From NCBI RefSeq assembly GCF_901687125.1, contig NZ_CABFJY010000001.1, forward strand, positions 24,087 to 88,086: a stretch of DNA of 64,000 nucleotides, written 5' to 3'. Below, piece by piece: positions 58,838-64,000 of this stretch (its first letter is position 1; each line of letters opens with the position of its first letter). Made by a program: the position numbers and the translations under genes. This DNA is from Actinobacillus vicugnae. Lineage in GTDB: Bacteria > Pseudomonadota > Gammaproteobacteria > Enterobacterales > Pasteurellaceae. Under the pieces are notes generated by a model that made no database searches, was not told where the DNA came from, and saw nothing but the letters and a program-made list of their open reading frames with translations.

Positions 58838-59434
58838 ATGTTGGGATTATTACGAGGGATTATCCATATTGGATGTGCGCTGCCATTGGCATGGTTATCT
58901 TATATTTTATTGAGTGGCGATACAGAAGCTTTAGGTGCAGACCCAAGTAAAGATTTAATTCACTTTTTAGGTTATACCGCCATTATTATTTTTTGTGTGA
59001 TGTTTTTACTCGGGATTGTGCTGCAGATACTGAATAAAAACCAATACCAAATTTTGCGCCGTCCTCTTGGTTTATGGGCGTTTGTATGGGCATTGCTACA
59101 TGTATGTGGTTACTTAGTGTTAGAACTTGGTTTAGATTTTTCGCTGTTTATTAGTGAATTAGTGTTAAGACCATACTTGATATTAGGTGGGGTAGCTTTT
59201 CTCGTACTGCTTATTATGACGATCACTTCAGTGCCGTTTATCAAACGCAAGTTAGGTAAAAAGTGGTTTAGCGTGCATCAACTGGCTTATCCTGCCATTG
59301 TCTTTGCTGCAATTCATTATTATTGGTCGGTTAAAGGAGTGACACTTGGACCAATTGTGATTGGGATAATGGTAGCTGTTATTGTGTTGTGGAAATTTGC
59401 GGGGAATAGCATTTTACAGCGTTTTAAAGCATAA
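58838..59434 (+). CDS. msrQ: Haem-binding membrane subunit MsrQ
   Basis: A 198-residue inner-membrane b-type cytochrome (formerly YedZ) that passes electrons from the quinone pool or a flavin reductase to MsrP. Six membrane helices are predicted, with conserved haem-ligand histidines (LLHVCGY near 88, VHQLAY near 148, IHYYWS near 161). Its ATG directly follows the msrP stop. Confidence 0.93.
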   Translation: MLGLLRGIIHIGCALPLAWLSYILLSGDTEALGADPSKDLIHFLGYTAIIIFCVMFLLGIVLQILNKNQYQILRRPLGLWAFVWALLHVCGYLVLELGLDFSLFISELVLRPYLILGGVAFLVLLIMTITSVPFIKRKLGKKWFSVHQLAYPAIVFAAIHYYWSVKGVTLGPIVIGIMVAVIVLWKFAGNSILQRFKA

Positions 59435-59546
59435 CAATTTATAGGGTGTGTTTCTTGCTAAGTTATATATTTTGCTGAGGTGTCCTCGGCATTTTTTTAT
59501 TAAGCAGTTAGATTTGCAAAAAAAGCGCAAATTTAGCCGCTTATAG

Positions 59547-59582
59547 ATGCAAACGGGCTTCCAAAAAGAAGCCCGTTTGCAT
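59547..59582. terminator. Hairpin between convergent msrQ and asnA
   Basis: ATGCAAACGGGCTTC and GAAGCCCGTTTGCAT form a perfect 15-bp stem with a six-base loop, 12 bases after the asnA stop. There is no strong T-run on either strand, but position and stability suggest bidirectional termination. Confidence 0.7.
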
Positions 59583-59594
59583 ATAACATTTGAA

Positions 59595-60587
59595 TTATAG
59601 AATATTAGCAAATTTCTCTAACATTTCTTTTGGCCATACGCTTGATTGCACTTCACCGATATGTGCTTTACGCAATAAGAACATGGCTAAGCGAGATTGA
59701 CCAATACCACCTCCGATTGAAAGCGGTAAACGACCTGCTAATAAATCTTTATGCCAATCCATTTCTAAACGATCTTGATCGCCTGTTAGCTCTACTTGTA
59801 AGCGTAACGCTTTTTCATCAACACGAATACCCATTGACGAAAGCTCAAATGCGCTACCTAATTGTTCATTCCACACTAAAATATCACCGTTTAAACCTTT
59901 GTAGCCGTTTTCTGATTCTGTAGTCCAGTCATCGTAGTCTGGTGCACGACCATCGTGTGCTTTTCCGTCTGATAATTTGCCACCGATACCAATTAAGAAT
60001 ACGGCTCCGTGTTCTTTACAGATTGCATTTTCACGCTCTTTACCTGTCATATTTGGATAGCGCTGTACTAATTCTTCACTGTGTACAAAAGTAATTTGTT
60101 TCGGCAGAATTGATGGAATATCAAAACGTGCTTCAACCGCTAATTCAGTTAAACGAATCGCTTTATAGATTTCGTTTACGGTTTCTTTTAAGAAATCGAA
60201 ATTACGACGACCTGCAGGAATCACTTTCTCCCAGTCCCATTGATCCACATATACAGAATGGGTTGGATCAAGAGAATCTTCATCTGGACGTAATGCTTTC
60301 ATATGTACAAATAAGCCTTCGCCTTCTTTAAAACCGAATCGTGCTAAAGTGTGGCGTTTCCATTTTGCAAGTGAATGCACTACTTCAAATTTTGCGTTCG
60401 GGATACATTTTACGTTTACTTGTACCGCTTTTTCGATACCAGAAAGGTTATCTTGCATACCATTGCCCACTTCACTCAGAATCGGACCTTGCACTTCAAT
60501 AATGCCTAATTTATCAATCAAATATTGTGTAAAAGTGTTTTTAACGAAACTAATTTCTTGTTGCTGTAAAATAAATGTCTTTTTCAT
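59595..60587 (-). CDS. asnA: Aspartate--ammonia ligase (asparagine synthetase A)
   Basis: A 330-residue ammonia-dependent asparagine synthetase related to class II aminoacyl-tRNA synthetases. Recognisable segments are [15 protein letters not shown] near 50, [29 protein letters not shown] near 100-128 (family signature), and [14 protein letters not shown] near 292. Length equals E. coli AsnA (330). It is divergent from asnC, its activator. Confidence 0.97.
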   Translation of the reverse strand: MKKTFILQQQEISFVKNTFTQYLIDKLGIIEVQGPILSEVGNGMQDNLSGIEKAVQVNVKCIPNAKFEVVHSLAKWKRHTLARFGFKEGEGLFVHMKALRPDEDSLDPTHSVYVDQWDWEKVIPAGRRNFDFLKETVNEIYKAIRLTELAVEARFDIPSILPKQITFVHSEELVQRYPNMTGKERENAICKEHGAVFLIGIGGKLSDGKAHDGRAPDYDDWTTESENGYKGLNGDILVWNEQLGSAFELSSMGIRVDEKALRLQVELTGDQDRLEMDWHKDLLAGRLPLSIGGGIGQSRLAMFLLRKAHIGEVQSSVWPKEMLEKFANIL

Positions 60588-60771
60588 TGTTTATCCTTAA
60601 ATAAAATCGTTTTGTCACCCATCATTTCGGTGTGAGGTATGAACACAATTTAATATAAATCCGAAAAAATACAATAGATGTCAAATAAAAAACTCAATTA
60701 GTTAGATATTATCTAATTTTTTATGCTAAATTTTGATTATTCATTAGTAAAACCCAAAAATGGAGTGAATT

Positions 60772-61245
60772 TTGCACACTAATTATCACACAAAGCCACA
60801 GATTGATCCGCTTGATCGGCAAATTTTACGCGCATTAGTGGCTGATGCCCGCACACCTTATGCAGAAATGGCAAAGAATTTTGGCGTAAGCGCAGGGACA
60901 ATTCACGTTCGTGTAGAGAAAATGCGTCAAGCAGGAATCATTGAAGGTACCAAGATTCGGATTAATGAACGTAAACTGGGTTATGATGTTTGCTGCTTTA
61001 TTGGGATTATTTTGAAGTCTGCAAAAGATTATGAAAAAGTGATCGCAAAATTGAATGAGTTTGAGGAAGTGGTTGAGGCCTACTATACCACGGGGAACTA
61101 TTCGATTTTTATTAAGGTTATGACGCATACTATTGAAGAATTACATCGTGTATTAGCGACTAAAATCCAGTTAATTGACGAAATTCAATCGACTGAAACA
61201 CTGATTTCAATGCAAAATCCAATTTTGCGTGAAATTCAGCCGTAA
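60772..61245 (+). CDS. asnC: Lrp/AsnC-family regulator AsnC, TTG start
   Basis: A 157-residue regulator that activates asnA, with asparagine as effector. The N-terminal helix-turn-helix includes TPYAEMAKNFGVSAGTIHVRVEKM, and the C-terminal RAM domain includes YDVCCFIGIILKSAKDYEKV and AYYTTGNYSIFIKVM, very close to E. coli AsnC. The only start that gives the full N-terminus is the TTG at 60772, with GGAG six bases upstream; the first in-frame ATG is at residue 28, inside the DNA-binding domain. A weak start codon may keep the regulator level low. Confidence 0.93.
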   Translation: MHTNYHTKPQIDPLDRQILRALVADARTPYAEMAKNFGVSAGTIHVRVEKMRQAGIIEGTKIRINERKLGYDVCCFIGIILKSAKDYEKVIAKLNEFEEVVEAYYTTGNYSIFIKVMTHTIEELHRVLATKIQLIDEIQSTETLISMQNPILREIQP

Positions 61246-61280
61246 ATTTTCTTGCAAAAATGACCGCTTGTGCTGATTGG

Positions 61281-61296
61281 ACGCAAACGTTTACAG
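61281..61296 (+). promoter_or_regulatory. PurR-box-like sequence upstream of udp
   Basis: ACGCAAACGTTTACAG matches the first 12 bases of the E. coli PurR operator ACGCAAACGTTTTCGT. It abuts the CRP site. A LacI-family nucleoside regulator (PurR or CytR type) could bind here. Confidence 0.5.
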
Positions 61297-61311
61297 GTGA
61301 TCTAGTTCACA
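61296..61311. promoter_or_regulatory. CRP-binding site upstream of udp
   Basis: GGTGATCTAGTTCACA matches TGTGA-N6-TCACA at nine of ten positions, centred about 112 bases before the udp ATG. CRP control of udp is known in E. coli. Confidence 0.72.
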
Positions 61312-61415
61312 AATTTGCAAATTTTTTAGTAAAAACAATCGCTTATCTTTAGGTTTCGTGTTTGAATAAGCATAAGTTTTTAAATTTTATAGAGTCCAAA
61401 CAAAGGAGATTCGAA

Positions 61416-62177
61416 ATGTCAGAAGTATTCCATTTAGGTTTAACCAAAGCAATGTTAAAAGGGGCAAAAATTGCCATTGTTCCTGGTGATCCTGCTCGTA
61501 GCGAGCGTATTGCGAAACGTATGGACAACCCAGAATTTTTAGTTTCAACCCGTGAATTTACTTCTTGGTTAGGTTATGTAGACGGTGAACCTGTGGTGGT
61601 TTGTTCAACAGGTATTGGTGGTCCATCTGTGTCAATTTGTGTGGAAGAATTAGCGCAGCTTGGTGTGCGTACCTTCTTACGTATTGGTACAACAGGTGCG
61701 ATTCAGCCACATATTAATGTAGGTGATATTTTAGTGACCACAGGCGCTGTGCGTTTAGACGGTGCAAGCCGCCATTTTGCGCCGCTTGAATATCCCGCAG
61801 TAGCAAATTTTGAATGTACCAATGCGTTATATGCGGCGGCAAAATCGGAAGGTGTAACACCTTATGTAGGTATCACCGCTTCATCGGATACATTCTATCC
61901 AGGTCAAGAGCGCTATGACACATTCACAGGTAAAATTTATCGTCATTTCCAAGGTTCATTAAAACAGTGGCAAGAACTTAACGTAATGAACTTTGAGATG
62001 GAATCAGCAACCTTATTTACGATGTGTTCAGCGCTTGGCTTGCGTGCAGGTATGGTTTCAGGTGTGATTGTAAATCGTACGCAGCAAGAAATCCCAAATG
62101 AAGCAACAATTCATGCTACTGAAGCAAAAGCGGTTGCCGTGGTGGTTGAAGCAGCTCGCCAATTGGCAAAAGCATAA
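61416..62177 (+). CDS. udp: Uridine phosphorylase
   Basis: A 253-residue enzyme that splits uridine with phosphate into uracil and ribose-1-phosphate. The phosphate-binding [15 protein letters not shown] is near 26-40, and the family segment [15 protein letters not shown] is near 93. The substrate-contact [11 protein letters not shown] is near 195. Length matches E. coli Udp (253). The ATG at 61416 has AAAGGAG eight bases upstream; the frame from 61362 merely adds leader sequence. Confidence 0.96.
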   Translation: MSEVFHLGLTKAMLKGAKIAIVPGDPARSERIAKRMDNPEFLVSTREFTSWLGYVDGEPVVVCSTGIGGPSVSICVEELAQLGVRTFLRIGTTGAIQPHINVGDILVTTGAVRLDGASRHFAPLEYPAVANFECTNALYAAAKSEGVTPYVGITASSDTFYPGQERYDTFTGKIYRHFQGSLKQWQELNVMNFEMESATLFTMCSALGLRAGMVSGVIVNRTQQEIPNEATIHATEAKAVAVVVEAARQLAKA

Positions 62178-62230
62178 TACGTGTAGCTTTGTGTTGATTC
62201 ACAACAAACGGTTAGATTGTTAAAATAATT

Positions 62231-62340
62231 CGGTATTATGTAGCATTTATACAAACATTTTTTGTAGGAGCGAGTTTTGTGCCCGCCGCCCGCATGAAAT
62301 TTTGTGTGTTTACTTTTGTGCATTTGCTACATAATTTCGA
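62231..62340. mobile_element. MITE-like intergenic element between udp and ubiC
   Basis: A sequence of about 110 bases with terminal inverted repeats. The left end is CGGTATTATGTAGCATTTATACAAA, split here as CGGTATTATGTAG then CATTTATACAAA. The right end's reverse complement reads CGAAATTATGTAG then CAAATGCACAAA. The interior has GCGAGTTTTGTGCCCGCCGCCCGC and no open frame. The left end shares 13 bases with the repeat at the left border of the prmA-fumC island, so these are one repeat family. No transposase is encoded. Confidence 0.55.
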
Positions 62341-62373
62341 AATAATTTGCAATTTAACCGCTTTTTTATTTCT

Positions 62374-62901
62374 ATGTTAGAACAATATCGCCAAATTTTA
62401 ATTCAAAACCATTGGTCTTCATCTCCTGAATGTCTGACTGCACCTCAACAGGAATGGTTATTACATCAAGGCTCATTGACCAAAAAGCTCTTAGCAGTTA
62501 CCCAACAACTGAATGTAGAAATTACTCAACAAAAATGGCTTGCAAAAAATTCAGAAAATTTGACCGCTTGTGATTCGGATTGTTGGTTGCGAGAAGTGCT
62601 ATTAAAGGAGAGAAATCAGGCTTGGATTTTTGCGCAAACCTTGCTACCAAGAGAAACTATAGAAAATGTTGCGCAGCAAGTGCCTTTATTAGGCGCTAAA
62701 CCTATTGGTTTATGGCTATTTGCACAACAACCACAGCGCATTTCATTGGCTTGGCAACAAGATCATGATTCGGGAATGTATATGCGCCGAGCTTGCTATC
62801 AATTAAAAGGCTATCCACTTGAAATCAGAGAACTATTTTTGCCTGAATTTGCATTTTTTAATCAATCAAGTAGGACAACTACTCCTAGTCGGAAGCTTTA
62901 A
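62374..62901 (+). CDS. ubiC: Chorismate--pyruvate lyase
   Basis: A 175-residue cytoplasmic enzyme that removes pyruvate from chorismate to give 4-hydroxybenzoate, the first step of ubiquinone synthesis. Family segments are CWLREVLLKERN near 68, WIFAQTLLPRET near 82-93, PLLGAKPIGLWLF near 105-117, and RRACYQLKGYPLEIRELFLPEF near 143-164. The start at 62374 is the first ATG giving the usual N-terminus; no strong ribosome-binding site is visible. An uptake-signal core near 62563 encodes LTACD. ubiA, normally next to ubiC in E. coli, is not present here. Confidence 0.88.
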   Translation: MLEQYRQILIQNHWSSSPECLTAPQQEWLLHQGSLTKKLLAVTQQLNVEITQQKWLAKNSENLTACDSDCWLREVLLKERNQAWIFAQTLLPRETIENVAQQVPLLGAKPIGLWLFAQQPQRISLAWQQDHDSGMYMRRACYQLKGYPLEIRELFLPEFAFFNQSSRTTTPSRKL

Positions 62902-62982
62902 TGTTGCACGAACATTGATAGACTTGAATCCATAAAAATAAGAGAGTAGCATTTCAACCAATTTCTTCTTGCTTTTTATGAT

Positions 62983-63780
62983 ATGAAACCAACAATTCTT
63001 TTATATGATTCGGGGATGGGCGGACTTACGATTTATGATGCGATACGCCAAACTTTGCCGAATGCTCATTATCTTTATTGTTTCGATAATGCTTACTTCC
63101 CTTATTCAGAACGTTCTGAAAATGTTTTAATTGAGCAAGCGGTCAAAATTGTGCAAAAAATTGCAGAAAAACACCCGCTTGATATGGTGATTGTGGCTTG
63201 TAATACCGCAAGTACCGTAGTATTACCCGCTTTAAGATCTCGATTTTCTTTTCCCATTGTCGGCACCGTACCTGCGATTAAACCAGCAGCTGCGATTTCA
63301 GAAAGCAAAACCATTGGTTTGCTTGCTACCAAAGGTACCGTGGAGCGACCTTATGTGACGGAACTTATTGAAAAGTATGCGAAAAATTGCGTGGTTGAAA
63401 AATTAGGAACAACTGCATTAGTTGAGATCGTTGAAGAAAAGATCCGCACAGGGCAAGTAAACCTGGCTCGTTTACAAGAAGTAATCGCAGAATGGCAAAC
63501 GCACCCGACATTAGATACCGTTATTTTAGGATGTACACATTTTCCACTCGTGAAGCAAGAACTACAGCAAATGTTACCGAATGTGAAATACTTTATTGAT
63601 CCAGGTAATGGTATTGCTAATAGAGTGAGTGTCTTACTACAAGAGTTTCCTTCAAAGAATACCCAACAAAATGGGGAAAATATCGCCTTTTGCACCAAAA
63701 TGGATGAAGAGTTCGCTAAAAGAGAAGTAATCATGCAGCAATGGGGCTTTAAGCGATTAGAATTATTAAATTTTTCTTAA
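62983..63780 (+). CDS. murI: Glutamate racemase
   Basis: A 265-residue cofactor-independent racemase making D-glutamate for peptidoglycan. The two catalytic cysteines are Cys73 (VIVACNTAST) and Cys184 (VILGCTHFPL), and the N-terminal DSGMGGLTIYDAI is conserved. murI sits immediately upstream of an rRNA operon, as in E. coli (murI-rrnB). Confidence 0.96.
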   Translation: MKPTILLYDSGMGGLTIYDAIRQTLPNAHYLYCFDNAYFPYSERSENVLIEQAVKIVQKIAEKHPLDMVIVACNTASTVVLPALRSRFSFPIVGTVPAIKPAAAISESKTIGLLATKGTVERPYVTELIEKYAKNCVVEKLGTTALVEIVEEKIRTGQVNLARLQEVIAEWQTHPTLDTVILGCTHFPLVKQELQQMLPNVKYFIDPGNGIANRVSVLLQEFPSKNTQQNGENIAFCTKMDEEFAKREVIMQQWGFKRLELLNFS

Positions 63781-63874
63781 AAATAAAACTCTTATAAATC
63801 AAATGGTTATGTATTTTTATTGCTTAAAGTTGGCGAAAAACAAAACATTTGATTAAAAAATTAAAAAAAAGTGC

Positions 63875-63902
63875 TTGCATAGGCTTAGAAAATCTCTATA
63901 AT
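63875..63902 (+). promoter_or_regulatory. rRNA operon promoter
   Basis: TTGCAT (63875-63880), a 16-base spacer and a perfect TATAAT (63897-63902). An UP-element-like A/T tract (GATTAAAAAATTAAAAAAAA) lies directly upstream at 63851-63870. This is typical of a strong rrn P1 promoter. Confidence 0.85.
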
Positions 63903-63913
63903 GCACCACACAC

Positions 63914-63966
63914 AACGACGCACTGTTGTGAACGAAGTTAAGTTATCCAGTGCGTCGTTTCTTTTT
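63914..63966 (+). other. Long hairpin in the rRNA leader
   Basis: AACGACGCACTG (63914-63925) pairs perfectly with CAGTGCGTCGTT (63948-63959), followed by TCTTTTTG, right after the promoter. It looks like an intrinsic terminator, which the antitermination complex would override. Confidence 0.65.
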
Positions 63967-63978
63967 GTTCTTTAACAA
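63966..63978 (+). promoter_or_regulatory. boxA antitermination element and start of rRNA leader
   Basis: TGTTCTTTAACAA matches the rrn boxA consensus TGCTCTTTAACAA at all but one base. It is followed by ATCTATCAGACAATCTGTGT, typical of the sequence before 16S rRNA in Pasteurellaceae. The 16S gene itself lies beyond the window. Confidence 0.88.
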
Positions 63979-64000
63979 TCTATCAGACAATCTGTGTGGG

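Noticed and set aside
1..64000. CRISPR array or prophage
   Set aside because: No regularly spaced direct repeats and no phage structural, integrase or lysis genes were seen.

Overview
The window is a chromosomal segment from a member of the Pasteurellaceae. The best taxonomic marker is the DNA uptake signal. More than twenty copies of ACAAGCGGT or its complement ACCGCTTGT are scattered in and between genes, often extended to ACAAGCGGTC. This is the Actinobacillus pleuropneumoniae-type uptake sequence, not the Haemophilus influenzae AAGTGCGGT type, so the source belongs to the Actinobacillus/Mannheimia/Bibersteinia/Glaesserella side of the family. Gene content fits: napFDAGHBC, frdABCD next to epmA, asnA/asnC, msrPQ, murI beside an rRNA operon, and a group 2-type capsule exporter of the bex/cpx kind. 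Species cannot be fixed from the sequence alone.

Layout. 1-6.2 kb: a partial exported metallo-beta-lactamase-fold protein divergent from a GlxA-type regulator, then fmt, a ModF-like double ATPase, and birA-murB. 6.2-17 kb: two anaerobic respiratory operons on the minus strand, nap (periplasmic nitrate reductase) and frd (fumarate reductase). Each has an FNR-like site upstream, and a flavodoxin-fold oxidoreductase lies between them. 17-20.6 kb: epmA, tldD, prmA. 20.6-25.5 kb: an AT-rich accessory island between prmA and fumC, with a DUF262 protein, a HEPN-type protein and a DNA cytosine-5 methyltransferase, plus a decayed IS1016-like element. The island is bracketed by a 22-bp near-perfect inverted repeat. 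25.5-37 kb: fumC, the selAB-rsmB-trkA operon divergent from the tRNA-Sec gene selC, mnmE, yidC and a TfoX N-domain protein.

37-49 kb is the capsule locus: the export operon cpxDCBA on the minus strand, divergent from a biosynthesis operon. That operon encodes a CDP-glycerol glycerophosphotransferase, a glycerol-3-phosphate cytidylyltransferase, a LicD-domain protein, a 1138-residue TPR/TagF-like/GT4 fusion and an XcbB/CpsF-like protein. Together these predict a teichoic-acid-like, glycerol-phosphate-containing capsule. 49-55 kb: an unknown membrane protein, a beta-glucoside-type PTS permease with a CRP site and a RAT/terminator antitermination leader, and recG. 55-64 kb: proS, an ECF sigma/anti-sigma pair divergent from msrPQ, asnA/asnC, udp, a MITE-like element, ubiC, murI, and finally an rRNA operon promoter and leader cut off by the window edge.

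How it works together: nap and frd pass quinol electrons to nitrate and fumarate when oxygen is low. selA/selB/selC make and insert selenocysteine, presumably for a formate dehydrogenase elsewhere. msrPQ repairs oxidised periplasmic methionines, probably under the adjacent sigma factor. The capsule genes make and export the surface polymer. The DUF262/HEPN/methyltransferase island is the best candidate for an incompletely described, probably defensive, system.
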